DNA of 64,000 nucleotides, taken from assembly GCF_003143935.1 (NCBI RefSeq), contig NZ_QFRX01000001.1:8151230-8215229 (forward strand), in the 5' to 3' direction. The notes beneath the pieces are model-generated. The model saw only the letters and a list, made by a program, of their open reading frames with translations. It was not told where the DNA came from and did not search any database. This stretch comes from Streptomyces sp. Act143 (GTDB taxonomy: Bacteria > Actinomycetota > Actinomycetes > Streptomycetales > Streptomycetaceae). The translations under genes and the position numbers were made by a program. Of this stretch, positions 25,639-33,854 are shown in pieces (positions within the stretch are counted from its first letter, which is position 1; each line of letters begins with the position of its first letter).

Positions 25639-26412
25639 TCAGAGCCTACGGGTGGCCAGTGTCAGCCGGTCCCGCGCGTCGAACAACGCGTCCTTCACCA
25701 TCTGCTCGTGCGCCGGCGTCAGCCGCGCCACCGGCACCGAGCAGCTGATCGCGTCGCGGGCGGGCGTGCGGTAGGGGACGGCCACCCCGAAGCAGCGCAG
25801 CCCGAGCGTGTTCTCCTCGCGGTCCACGGCGAAGCCCTGCTCACGGACCTGGTGGAGCTCCTCGATGAGCTTCTCCCGGTCGGTGATGGTGTTCTCGGTC
25901 AGCGCCGGGAGCGTCTCCGGGAGCATCTTGCGGACCTGTTCGTCCGAGTAGGTGCTCAGCAGCGCCTTGCCGAGGGACGTGGAGTGCGCGGGGAGCCGGC
26001 GGCCGACCCGGGTGAAGGGCCGCAGGTAGTGCTGGGACTGGCGGGTGGCGAGGTAGACGACGTTCGTGCCGTCGAGCCGGGCGAGGTGGATGGTCTCGGT
26101 CGTGTCGTCCGACAGCCGGTCCAGCGTCGGCCGGGCCGCCGCGACGACCTCGTCGCCGTCGATGTAGGAGGTGCCGACCAGCAGGGCCCGCACCCCGATG
26201 CCGTACCGCGTGCCCGTCGCGTCGGTCTCCACCCAGCCCAGCTCCACCAGCGTGCGCAGCAGCATGTAGAGGCTGGACTTCGGGTAGCCGACGGCCTCCT
26301 GGACCGCCGCGAGGGAGTGCATACCGGGGCGTCCGGCGAAGTATTCGAGCAGTTCAACCGTCCGTACAGCGGACTTGACCTGCGCGCCGCCCCCCGTCTC
26401 GCCAGCCGACAT
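25639..26412 (-). CDS. IclR family transcriptional regulator
   Basis: This 257-residue regulator has an N-terminal winged helix (about residues 10-75: VKSAVRTVELLEYF, then YPKSSLYMLLRTL recognition helix) and the IclR effector domain (about 85-250, with AHSTSLGKALLS and ENTLGLRCFGVAVP). ATG 26412 was chosen because AAGGGG is upstream; an in-frame start 54 bases earlier would lie inside the probable operator region. IclR proteins sense small acids and often regulate the divergent gene; here that is a 2,5-dioxovalerate-type dehydrogenase, so a galacturonate or aldarate breakdown product is a plausible effector. It could also control the pectinase genes. Confidence 0.92.
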   Translation of the reverse strand: MSAGETGGGAQVKSAVRTVELLEYFAGRPGMHSLAAVQEAVGYPKSSLYMLLRTLVELGWVETDATGTRYGIGVRALLVGTSYIDGDEVVAAARPTLDRLSDDTTETIHLARLDGTNVVYLATRQSQHYLRPFTRVGRRLPAHSTSLGKALLSTYSDEQVRKMLPETLPALTENTITDREKLIEELHQVREQGFAVDREENTLGLRCFGVAVPYRTPARDAISCSVPVARLTPAHEQMVKDALFDARDRLTLATRRL

Positions 26413-26475
26413 CGCCCTTGACCCCTTCGTTCGACGGGAAATAGTCTCCAACAGCATATTCATCATCAGAGACAG

Positions 26476-26493
26476 CGTTCAGTATATCGAACG
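26476..26493. promoter_or_regulatory. inverted repeat CGTTC-8-GAACG, candidate IclR operator
   Basis: A perfect 5-base inverted repeat with A/T-rich spacer AGTATATC lies in the 133-base region between the divergent IclR and aldehyde dehydrogenase genes, the usual place for an autoregulated IclR site. Confidence 0.55.
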
Positions 26494-26545
26494 ACCCTGG
26501 TGAGTGACCCAGTACTGCGGCATTACATGTGTGGAGGGACCCGCG

Positions 26546-28075
26546 GTGGCAGCAGCACCAGTCTGGAGTGTCGACCCCCGAACCGGGAAGCAGCGTGAAC
26601 AGGTTGCGGTGGAGGCCACAGCCCAGGAGGTCGACGCCGCCGTCCGCGCCGCGTACGACGCCCGCGCCTCCCTCGCCGACCGCACGGTCCGCGCCGCCTT
26701 CCTGCGCACCGCCGCCGACCGGCTGGAGGCCGCCAAGGACCAGCTCGTCGAGGCCGCCGACGCCGAGACCGCGCTCGGCCCGGTCCGCCTCACCGGCGAA
26801 CTCGCCCGCACCTGCTACCAGCTGCGCGCCTTCGCGGGCATCGTCGACGAGGGCGCCTTCCTCGACGTCGTGATCAACCACCCCGACGACACCGCGACCC
26901 CGCCCGTCCCGGACCTGCGCCGCTACAAGGTGCCGCTGGGCGTCGTCGCCGTGTACTCGGCCTCCAACTTCCCCTTCGCGTTCTCCGTCGCCGGCGGCGA
27001 CACCGCGAGCGCACTGGCCGCCGGCTGCCCCGTCGTGGTCAAGGCCCACCCCGACCACCCCGGCCTGTCCGAGCTGGTCGCGGCCGTGCTGCGCGCCGCG
27101 GGCGCCGAGCACGGCATCCCGGCGGGCGTCGTCGGGCTCGTCCACGGCTTCGAAGCCGGCGTCGAGCTGGTCAAGCACCCGCTGGTCGCGGCGGCCGGCT
27201 TCACCGGTTCGGTCCGCGGTGGCCGCGCGCTGTTCGACGCGGCGGCGGCCCGTCCGGTCCCGATCCCCTTCCACGGCGAGCTGGGCTCCCTGAACCCCGT
27301 GGTGGTGACGGAGGCGGCCGCCGCCGAGCGTGCCGAGGCCATCGGCGCCGGGCTCGCGGGTTCCATGACGCTGGGCGTCGGCCAGTTCTGCGTGAAGCCG
27401 GGCCTCGTCCTGGTGCCGTCCGGCGCCGCGGGTGACGGCCTGGTCAAGTCCCTCACGGACGCCGTCAGCGACACCGACGCCGGGGTCCTGCTCGACCACC
27501 GCATGCGGGACAACTTCATCGCGGGCGTCGCCGAGCGCGTCGAGCTGCCCGAGGTCGAGTCGCCGGTGACGCCGGGCGCGGGCGGCGAGCACACCGTCAG
27601 CGCGGGCTTCCTCACGGTCGCCGCGGACAAGCTCGCCGAGGAGGGCGCCTACGACCTGCTCCTGGAGGAGTGCTTCGGTCCGGTGACGGTCGTCGTCCGC
27701 TACGAGGACGACGAGCAGGCGCGCGCGGTGCTGTCGCGGCTGCCGGGCAACCTCACGGCGACGGTTCATCTGTCGGCCGAGGAGGCCGCGGGCGAGGGGC
27801 GCGGCAAGGAGATCCTGGCCGAGCTGACGCCGCTGGCCGGGCGCGTGCTGGTCAACGGGTGGCCGACGGGAGTTGCTGTGGCGCCGGCCCAGCATCACGG
27901 CGGGCCCTACCCGGCCACCACGTCCACGTCGACTTCTGTGGGCGGGACGGCGATCGAGCGGTGGATGCGGCCGGTGGCCTATCAGGGCGCGCCGGAGGCG
28001 TTGCTGCCGCCGGAGTTGCGGGACGACAATCCGCTGGGCCTGCCGCGCAGGTTCAACGGGCGTCTGGAGCGATAG
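26546..28075 (+). CDS. aldehyde dehydrogenase (NADP), 2,5-dioxovalerate / alpha-ketoglutarate semialdehyde type
   Basis: The 509-residue enzyme is of the ALDH superfamily branch with catalytic cysteine in VGQFCVKPG near residue 281 and the general-base glutamate in HGELGSLNP near 247. NAD(P) binding is by SASNFPFAFS-type sequence near 143. This branch includes enzymes oxidising alpha-ketoglutarate semialdehyde to 2-oxoglutarate, the last step of oxidative arabinose, galactarate and glucarate breakdown. That fits a pectin-degrading host. GTG 26546 was chosen because GGAGGG lies at 26533-26538. The gene is divergent from the IclR regulator. Exact substrate is inferred from family. Confidence 0.88.
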   Translation: MAAAPVWSVDPRTGKQREQVAVEATAQEVDAAVRAAYDARASLADRTVRAAFLRTAADRLEAAKDQLVEAADAETALGPVRLTGELARTCYQLRAFAGIVDEGAFLDVVINHPDDTATPPVPDLRRYKVPLGVVAVYSASNFPFAFSVAGGDTASALAAGCPVVVKAHPDHPGLSELVAAVLRAAGAEHGIPAGVVGLVHGFEAGVELVKHPLVAAAGFTGSVRGGRALFDAAAARPVPIPFHGELGSLNPVVVTEAAAAERAEAIGAGLAGSMTLGVGQFCVKPGLVLVPSGAAGDGLVKSLTDAVSDTDAGVLLDHRMRDNFIAGVAERVELPEVESPVTPGAGGEHTVSAGFLTVAADKLAEEGAYDLLLEECFGPVTVVVRYEDDEQARAVLSRLPGNLTATVHLSAEEAAGEGRGKEILAELTPLAGRVLVNGWPTGVAVAPAQHHGGPYPATTSTSTSVGGTAIERWMRPVAYQGAPEALLPPELRDDNPLGLPRRFNGRLER

Positions 28076-28130
28076 CGCTCCGCGGGACGCGCCGTACGGG
28101 GTGCGGTGGATTGCGGTTTACCGGTCCGTT

Positions 28131-28160
28131 GTGGCTGGTCGCGCAGTTCCCCGCGCCCCT
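28131..28160 (+). repeat. dispersed 30-bp intergenic repeat, copy 2
   Basis: Identical over 30 bases to 9312-9341, same orientation, between the aldehyde dehydrogenase stop and the DUF1349 gene. The flanks of the two copies differ. Confidence 0.75.
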
Positions 28161-28194
28161 GAGGAGTCGATCCACCCCCTGCGACAATGAGCGG

Positions 28195-28803
28195 ATGGAC
28201 GTCGAACTTCCCGAACTGCCTTTCTCCCTGCGTACGTACGGGCCCGACGGCCACTGGTCGTACGAGGACGGAGTCCTCACGGGGTGGGCCGGGCCCCGGC
28301 AGGACCGGTTCGTGCCGCCCACCGCCGAAGGGCTCGACCCCGCCTCCGACGCGCCCCGTCTGCTCGGGGCGCCCGAAGGGGACTTCCAGCTGATAGCCCG
28401 GGTCACGGTCGGATTCGCCGCCGCCTTCGACGCGGGAGTGCTCTACGTCCAGGTCGGCGACCGGACCTGGGCCAAGCTCTGTCTGGAGTACTCCCCGGAC
28501 GTGCCGACCGTCTGCACGGTGGTCACCCGGGGACACTCCGACGACGCCAACTCCTTCACCGTGGAGGGCAGTTCGGTCTGGCTCAGGGTGAGCCGCACCG
28601 GGCGGGCGTTCGCCTTCCACGCCTCCCGGGACGGCAAGCGCTGGACCTTCGTCCGGCTCTTCACCCTCGGCGAGGAGAAGGAGACCGGCGCCGCCCTCGT
28701 CGGCTTCATGACCCAGTCGCCGATGGGGGAGGGGTGCGTGGTGACGTACGACCACCTGGAGTTCCGCCCCAACTGGATGCAGGACCTGCGAGACGGAAGC
28801 TGA
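28195..28803 (+). CDS. DUF1349 family protein
   Basis: The 202-residue cytoplasmic protein looks like a DUF1349 beta-sandwich with concanavalin-like fold. Visible blocks are the aromatic-rich YGPDGHWSYEDG, LIARVTVGF, DAGVLYVQVGDRTWAKLCLEY and RTGRAFAFHASRDG. Function is unknown; some members are annotated as possible regulators or sugar-binding. ATG 28195 begins the conserved part and lacks a strong ribosome-binding site. Its last 98 bases overlap the convergent MFS gene. It is not evidently linked to the neighbouring dehydrogenase apart from direction. Confidence 0.82.
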   Translation: MDVELPELPFSLRTYGPDGHWSYEDGVLTGWAGPRQDRFVPPTAEGLDPASDAPRLLGAPEGDFQLIARVTVGFAAAFDAGVLYVQVGDRTWAKLCLEYSPDVPTVCTVVTRGHSDDANSFTVEGSSVWLRVSRTGRAFAFHASRDGKRWTFVRLFTLGEEKETGAALVGFMTQSPMGEGCVVTYDHLEFRPNWMQDLRDGS

Positions 28804-30163
28804 ACAGCCAGGTCCCCGCGAACAGGGCCGCCCCGATCCCCAGGCTCACCCGCATCCCCGCGACGAACCCGTCCGACAGCAGCGCCCCGAACACCGCGAT
28901 CCCGAGCCCGCCGCCCACCTGCCGCGCCGAGTTGAGGACCCCGGCCGCGAGCCCGGCCCGCTCGGCCGGCACCGCCTCCATCATCACGGCGGTCAGCGGC
29001 GGGACCGTCAGGGCGCAGCCGAGGGCCATCGGTACGAGGAGCAGGGCCACCAGCACCGGAGAGGTGCCCGCCCCGACGGACAGCAGGAGCAGCAGCCCCA
29101 TGAGCGCCACGCCCTGTCCGACCAGCATCGGCAGCCGTGGCCCGTACCGGCCCGCCAGCTTGCCGGAGACCACGTTCGTCACGCCGATCAGCGCGCTCAT
29201 CGGCAGGAACAGCAGCCCGGCGTAGAGCGCGGAGCGTCCCTGGACCTGCTGGAAGAAGAGGGAGAAGACAAACACCATCCCGTAGAAGGCCACGCTGCAC
29301 GCCACGCCCGCCGCGACCGCGACGGAGATGTTCCGGCTGCGGAACAGGCCGAGCGGGACCACGGGGTGGGGCTGTCGGCGCTCGATCCGGAGGAAGAGGA
29401 GCCCGGCCCCCACGGCGACCGCCAGCGCCGCGAGCCCGGTCACCCCGCCCTCGATCACCGCGAAGGTCAGCGCGGTCAGGGTCACCACCGCGGCCACCTG
29501 GCCCGGCAGGTCGAGCGGTGCGGGGCGGGGGCGCGACCGGGGTGCCCGGAGGAGCAGCGTCAGCGCCACCGCCCCCAGCGGCAGGTTGACGAAGAAGATG
29601 CCCCGCCAGTCCCAGGCCGTGGTCAGCGCGCCGCCCGCCACCGGGCCGAGGGCCACCGCGACCGAGCCGCCCGCGGCCCAGGCGGCCACCGCCCGGGCCC
29701 GTCGCGCGGGGTCGTCGTACGCCTGCCGGACGAGCGCGAGCGAAGCCGGCAGTACCACGGCGGCCGCGACGCCCTGCACCACCCGGGCGCCGATCAGCGT
29801 CGGCAGGTTCGGGGCCAGGCCGCAGGCCGCCGAGGCCAGGGTGAACAGGGCGATGCCGAGCGCGTACGCCCGGCTCGCTCCGATCCGGTCGGCGAAGGCG
29901 CCGGTGGACAGCATCAGGGCGGCGAAGGCGAGAGTGTAGGCGTCCACCACCCACTGCAACCCGGTCATCCCGCCGCCCAGCGAGGAGCCGACGGCGGGGA
30001 GGGCCACGTTCACCACGGACGCGTCCAGGGTGATCAGCGCGAAGCCGAGGAGGGCGGCCGTGAGGGCGAGGGCGGGCGCGGGCTTCACGGGGGGCGGGTA
30101 CCCCGTCCGCGCGGGGCGTTGATGTTCCTCGGTGGGAAGACTGCTCGGCTGTTTGCTCGGCAT
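28706..30163 (-). CDS. MFS drug-type exporter (DHA2-like, 14 helices)
   Basis: The 485-residue protein has the features of a proton-coupled multidrug exporter: ALITLDASVVNVALP (motif D1-like), LMLSTGAFADRIGASRAYALG (motif A; only part given), VQGVAAAVVLPASLAL (motif B) and PVAGGALTTAWDWRGIFFVNLP (motif C region; part). I count about 14 hydrophobic helices. ATG 30163 is used; earlier starts would run into the divergent regulator's leader. The Gly/Pro/Ser/Thr-rich C-terminus reads through the end of the convergent DUF1349 gene. The divergent GlxA/AraC regulator is the likely controller. Confidence 0.87.
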   Translation of the reverse strand: MPSKQPSSLPTEEHQRPARTGYPPPVKPAPALALTAALLGFALITLDASVVNVALPAVGSSLGGGMTGLQWVVDAYTLAFAALMLSTGAFADRIGASRAYALGIALFTLASAACGLAPNLPTLIGARVVQGVAAAVVLPASLALVRQAYDDPARRARAVAAWAAGGSVAVALGPVAGGALTTAWDWRGIFFVNLPLGAVALTLLLRAPRSRPRPAPLDLPGQVAAVVTLTALTFAVIEGGVTGLAALAVAVGAGLLFLRIERRQPHPVVPLGLFRSRNISVAVAAGVACSVAFYGMVFVFSLFFQQVQGRSALYAGLLFLPMSALIGVTNVVSGKLAGRYGPRLPMLVGQGVALMGLLLLLSVGAGTSPVLVALLLVPMALGCALTVPPLTAVMMEAVPAERAGLAAGVLNSARQVGGGLGIAVFGALLSDGFVAGMRVSLGIGAALFAGTWLFSFRLAGPASSWGGTPGGRTSPRTPPPSATGS

Positions 30164-30233
30164 GACCTCATGCTGCGGATCTTCGCCGCCGTACAGTAGT
30201 GGCCTGAATGCCATGCATCCGGAGGTTCTGGCC

Positions 30234-31220
30234 ATGCCGCAGCCGCGGACACCGCACCATGTCGTCGTCATCGCGCCGTCGCCGGTCTCGATGTTCAACC
30301 TCGCCATCCCCGAGTTGCTGTTCGCGAAGGTGGAGATCGACGGGGCGCCCGGCTACGCGGTCACCGTCTGCACCCCGGACCCCGGCCCCGTCGCCACCAC
30401 CGGCGGCCTCGACCTGCACATCGGCCGCGGTCTGGACGCCGTCGAGACCGCCGACACCGTGCTGGTCGCCGGCACGGGCGAGCGGTACGGCCCGGACGCC
30501 CGCACGGTCGCCGCCGTGCGCGAGGCGGCGGCGGACGGCAAGCGGGTCACCTCCCTCTGCAGCGGCGCCTTCGTGCTGGCGGAGGCGGGCCTGCTGGACG
30601 GCCGCAGCGCGACGACGTACTGGCAACTGGCGGACGAACTGCGGGCCCGCTATCCGGCGCTCGACCTCAAGGGGGACGTCCTGTACGTGCAGGACGGCCA
30701 GATCCTCACGTCCTCGGGCTACGCGGCGGGCATCGACATGTGCCTGCACCTGATCCGCACCGACTACGGCGCGGCCGTCGCCAACGAGGTGGCCCGGCTG
30801 GCCCTGGTGGCCCCCGTCCGGCCCGGCGGCCAGACCCAGTTCACCCAGACCCCCCTGCCGCCCGAACGCGGCACGGCCTGCGCCGACACCCGGGGCTGGG
30901 CCATGCGCAACCTCGACAGGCCGCTGACCCTCACCGACCTGGCCCGCCACGCGGGCGTCTCCGTCCGCACCCTCACCCGGCGCTTCCACGCCGAGAGCGG
31001 GGTGAGCCCCCTCCAGTGGCTCCTCCACCAGCGCATCGAGCGCGCCAGGGAACTCCTGGAGACCACAGCCCTCCCAATGGACCAGGTGGCCCGCTCCTGC
31101 GGTCTCGGCACCGCCGACTCCCTGCGCACCCACCTGGTCCGCCGCACCGGCCTGACCCCGAGCGCGTACCGCACGCAGTTCAGCCGCCTGGGGGCCGGGG
31201 CCGCCTGGGCGCAGCCGTAG
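30234..31220 (+). CDS. GlxA-type AraC family regulator
   Basis: The 328-residue regulator has an N-terminal DJ-1/PfpI-like domain (about residues 8-180: VVVIAPSPVSMFNLAIPE, with the cysteine in TSLCSGAFVLAEAG near 108) and a C-terminal double helix-turn-helix (about 230-320: LARHAGVSVRTLTRRFHAE and MDQVARSCGLGTADSL). ATG 30234 follows GGAGG at 30221-30225; an ATG at 30213 is less well placed. The gene is divergent from the MFS exporter, with 70 bases between, and probably controls it. The ligand is unknown. Confidence 0.9.
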   Translation: MPQPRTPHHVVVIAPSPVSMFNLAIPELLFAKVEIDGAPGYAVTVCTPDPGPVATTGGLDLHIGRGLDAVETADTVLVAGTGERYGPDARTVAAVREAAADGKRVTSLCSGAFVLAEAGLLDGRSATTYWQLADELRARYPALDLKGDVLYVQDGQILTSSGYAAGIDMCLHLIRTDYGAAVANEVARLALVAPVRPGGQTQFTQTPLPPERGTACADTRGWAMRNLDRPLTLTDLARHAGVSVRTLTRRFHAESGVSPLQWLLHQRIERARELLETTALPMDQVARSCGLGTADSLRTHLVRRTGLTPSAYRTQFSRLGAGAAWAQP

Positions 31221-31310
31221 GGCACGGGGGAATGAACCCCGCTGCTTGAATGTTCACCGACTGTCCGGAGGGAGTCTCCGTACCCGTACGAGCTGGAGAG
31301 AGCCGAGAAC

Positions 31311-32027
31311 ATGCGCGTCGAGATCTGGAGCGACATCGCCTGCCCCTGGTGCTACGTGGGCAAGGCCCGCTTCGAGAAGGCGCTCGCGGCCTTCCCGCAC
31401 CGGGACGGCGTCGAGGTGGTCCACCGCTCCTTCGAGCTGGACCCCGGGCGCGCCAAGGGCGACGTCCAGCCCGTGATCAAGATGCTCACCAAGAAGTACG
31501 GCATGAGCGAGGCCCAGGCCCAGGCCGGCGAGGACAACCTCGGCGCCCAGGCCGCCGCCGAGGGGCTGGAGTACCGCACCCGCGACCGCGACCACGGCAA
31601 CACCTTCGACATGCACCGCCTGCTCCACCTCGCCAAGGAACGCGGCAGGCAGGACCAGCTCATCCAGGCCTTCTACCAGGCCAACTTCGCCGAGGAGCGC
31701 TCCGTCTTCACCGAGGGCGACGAGCGGCTCGTCGAGCTGGCCGTCGGTGCCGGGCTCGACGCGGCCGACGTCCGCAAGGTCCTCGCTGACCCCGCCGCCT
31801 ACGCCGACGACGTCCGCGCCGACGAGCGCGAGGCCGCCGAGCTCGGCGCGAACGGCGTGCCCTTCTTCGTCCTGGACCGCAAGTACGGCGTCTCCGGCGC
31901 CCAGCCCGCGGAGGTCTTCACCCAGGCGCTGACCCAGGCCTGGGGCGAGCGCTCCCCGCTCCAGCTCATCGAGCAGACGGACGCGGAGGCCTGCGGCCCC
32001 GACGGGTGCGCGGTGCCCCAGCGGTAG
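31311..32027 (+). CDS. DsbA family oxidoreductase, FrnE-like
   Basis: The 238-residue protein begins MRVEIWSDIACPWCYVGK, so the thioredoxin-fold CPWC active site lies at about residues 11-14. FDMHRLLHLAKERG and GVPFFVLDRKYGVSGAQP (cis-proline loop) confirm the FrnE/2-hydroxychromene-2-carboxylate isomerase-like group of cytoplasmic DsbA proteins. These are linked to polyketide modification or oxidative stress. There is no signal peptide. GGAGAGAG before ATG 31311 is a fair ribosome-binding site. Confidence 0.92.
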   Translation: MRVEIWSDIACPWCYVGKARFEKALAAFPHRDGVEVVHRSFELDPGRAKGDVQPVIKMLTKKYGMSEAQAQAGEDNLGAQAAAEGLEYRTRDRDHGNTFDMHRLLHLAKERGRQDQLIQAFYQANFAEERSVFTEGDERLVELAVGAGLDAADVRKVLADPAAYADDVRADEREAAELGANGVPFFVLDRKYGVSGAQPAEVFTQALTQAWGERSPLQLIEQTDAEACGPDGCAVPQR

Positions 32028-32124
32028 AGAACCGCAGGTCGGGGCCGATCTATAAGCATCGCTTGGCGAAACCACGTAGAAATCGGCAATGGACGGGGAG
32101 TTCCCGGGGTCCCACAGTGGATGC

Positions 32125-33183
32125 ATGGAGACCCTGGGAACCTTCGAGAGCCTCGTCCGTGCCGAGTTCGCCCCGAAGAACACCTACCTCAACACCGCGA
32201 GCACCGGCCTGCTCCCGGCCCGCACCGTGGCCGCGCTGCGCGTCGCCGTGGAGTCGGCCGCCGCCGGTGACCCCACCGACATGTTCGGCGACGTCGAGGC
32301 GAGCCGCACCGCGTACGCGCGACTCGTCGGCGTGCCCGACCGCCGGGTCGCGGCCGGCGCCTCGGTCGCCGTCTACAGCGGCCTGATCGCCGCCTCCCTC
32401 CCCGACGGCGCCGAAGTCCTCACCGCCGAGGGCGACTTCAGCTCGCTCGTGAACCCCTTCCACATCCGCTCCGGCCTCAAGGTGCGCACCGTCCCCCTGG
32501 AACGGCTCGCCGAGTCCGTCCGCCCCGGCACCGCCCTGGTCGCGGTCAGCGCCGCCCAGTCCGCCGACGGCCGGATCGCCGACCTGCCCGCGATCCGCGA
32601 GGCCGCCCGGCGGCACGGCGCACGCACCTACGTCGACGCCTCCCAGGCCACCGGCTGGCTGGACTACGACGCGGACGCGGACGACTACTCCACCTCCGTC
32701 GCCTTCAAGTGGCTCGTCTGCCCGCGGGGCGTGGCCTTCCTCGTCGTCCCGGAGGACCTCGGCGGACTCCCCCCGCTGTTCGCCGGGTGGGTCGCGGGGG
32801 AGCGCCCGTGGGACGCGTGCTACGGCCCCATCGGTGAACTCGCCCACTCCGCACGCCGGTTCGACGAGAGCCCCGCCCTGTTCTCCTACGCGGGCGCCCG
32901 CCGCTCCCTCGAACTCCTCGCGGAGCTCGGCGTGGACGCCGTCCGCGCCCACGACCTCGCCCTCGCCGACCGCTTCCGCGCCGGCCTGGCCGCGCTCGGC
33001 CACACCCCCGTGCCGTCCCCGGGCTCACCGATCGTCGCCGTCCCCGAACTCGGCCACCGCCAGGCCGAGTTGAGCCGAGCCGGAATCGAGGTCTCCGACC
33101 GCGCGGGCAATCTGCGGGCGGCGTTCCACCTCTACAACACGACCGACGACGTCGACCGGCTGCTGGCCGCTCTGGCTGCCTGA
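32125..33183 (+). CDS. class V aminotransferase-like PLP enzyme
   Basis: The 352-residue protein is a fold-type I PLP enzyme of the class V (NifS/cysteine-desulfurase-like) group. YLNTASTGLLP near the start is typical, TYVDASQATGW carries the PLP-binding aspartate, and STSVAFKWLVCPRG near residue 194 carries the Schiff-base lysine. The exact reaction (aminotransferase, kynureninase-like, lyase) cannot be assigned. ATG 32125 was chosen by homology; no ribosome-binding site is seen and an ATG at 32089 is a possible alternative. The sigma factor follows 40 bases later. Confidence 0.85.
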   Translation: METLGTFESLVRAEFAPKNTYLNTASTGLLPARTVAALRVAVESAAAGDPTDMFGDVEASRTAYARLVGVPDRRVAAGASVAVYSGLIAASLPDGAEVLTAEGDFSSLVNPFHIRSGLKVRTVPLERLAESVRPGTALVAVSAAQSADGRIADLPAIREAARRHGARTYVDASQATGWLDYDADADDYSTSVAFKWLVCPRGVAFLVVPEDLGGLPPLFAGWVAGERPWDACYGPIGELAHSARRFDESPALFSYAGARRSLELLAELGVDAVRAHDLALADRFRAGLAALGHTPVPSPGSPIVAVPELGHRQAELSRAGIEVSDRAGNLRAAFHLYNTTDDVDRLLAALAA

Positions 33184-33223
33184 ACCACTGGCGCCGACCC
33201 CGCGGGGACGCTAGGAAGGGCAC

Positions 33224-33829
33224 GTGGAGTCCAGGCAGAGCGCCTCCGCACAACCACCCGCGGACACCGAGCTGCACCGGCGGCTCGTGTACGGCGACGA
33301 GTCCGCGCTGGCCGAGGTGTACACGGCCTACGGCGGCCTGGTGCGACGGGTCGCCGCGCGGGTCACCCGCAGCCCCGGCGCCGCCGAGGACGTCGCACAG
33401 GAGGTCTTCGCCCACTTGTGGAGCAGGCCGTACGCCTTCGACGCGCGCCGCGGCACGCTGCGCACCTGGCTGTCCCTGCTCGCCCACCGGCGGGCCGTGG
33501 ACTACGTGCGCAGCGAGGAACGGCACCGCAAGGACGCCCGCGTCGACGACTCGGCGCTGCACGCCGTCCCCGAGCCCGGACCCGGCCCCGACGAGACGGT
33601 CGTCGACCGGGAACGCTCCCTGCTGCTGCACACCGCCCTCGCCGCACTCCCGCCGCAGCAGCGGGAAGTGGTGCACCTGGCGTACTTCGCGGGCTGCACC
33701 TACCGGCAGGCGGCGGCCGAACTCGGCATCCCCGAGGGCACCGCGAAGACCCGGCTGCGCACCGCGTTGCGGGCCTTGGCCGAGATCTTGGCGGACCCGC
33801 CCGATCCTGCGCTGGAAAGGGGCGCATGA
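33224..33829 (+). CDS. ECF RNA polymerase sigma factor (SigK-like)
   Basis: The 201-residue factor has region 2 (about residues 18-85: VYGDESALAEVYTAYGG, then AAEDVAQEVFAHLW and RTWLSLLAHRRAVDYVR) and region 4 (about 135-185: LAALPPQQREVVHLAYF, then RQAAAELGIPEGTAKTRLR). GTG 33224 follows AGGAAGG. The zinc-finger protein that follows after 25 bases is the probable anti-sigma factor. The long acidic/proline linker between regions 2 and 4 is typical of this group, whose members answer to redox or envelope stress. Confidence 0.92.
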   Translation: MESRQSASAQPPADTELHRRLVYGDESALAEVYTAYGGLVRRVAARVTRSPGAAEDVAQEVFAHLWSRPYAFDARRGTLRTWLSLLAHRRAVDYVRSEERHRKDARVDDSALHAVPEPGPGPDETVVDRERSLLLHTALAALPPQQREVVHLAYFAGCTYRQAAAELGIPEGTAKTRLRTALRALAEILADPPDPALERGA

Positions 33830-33854
33830 TGACCGGCAGAGGAGGTGTGTCGCG

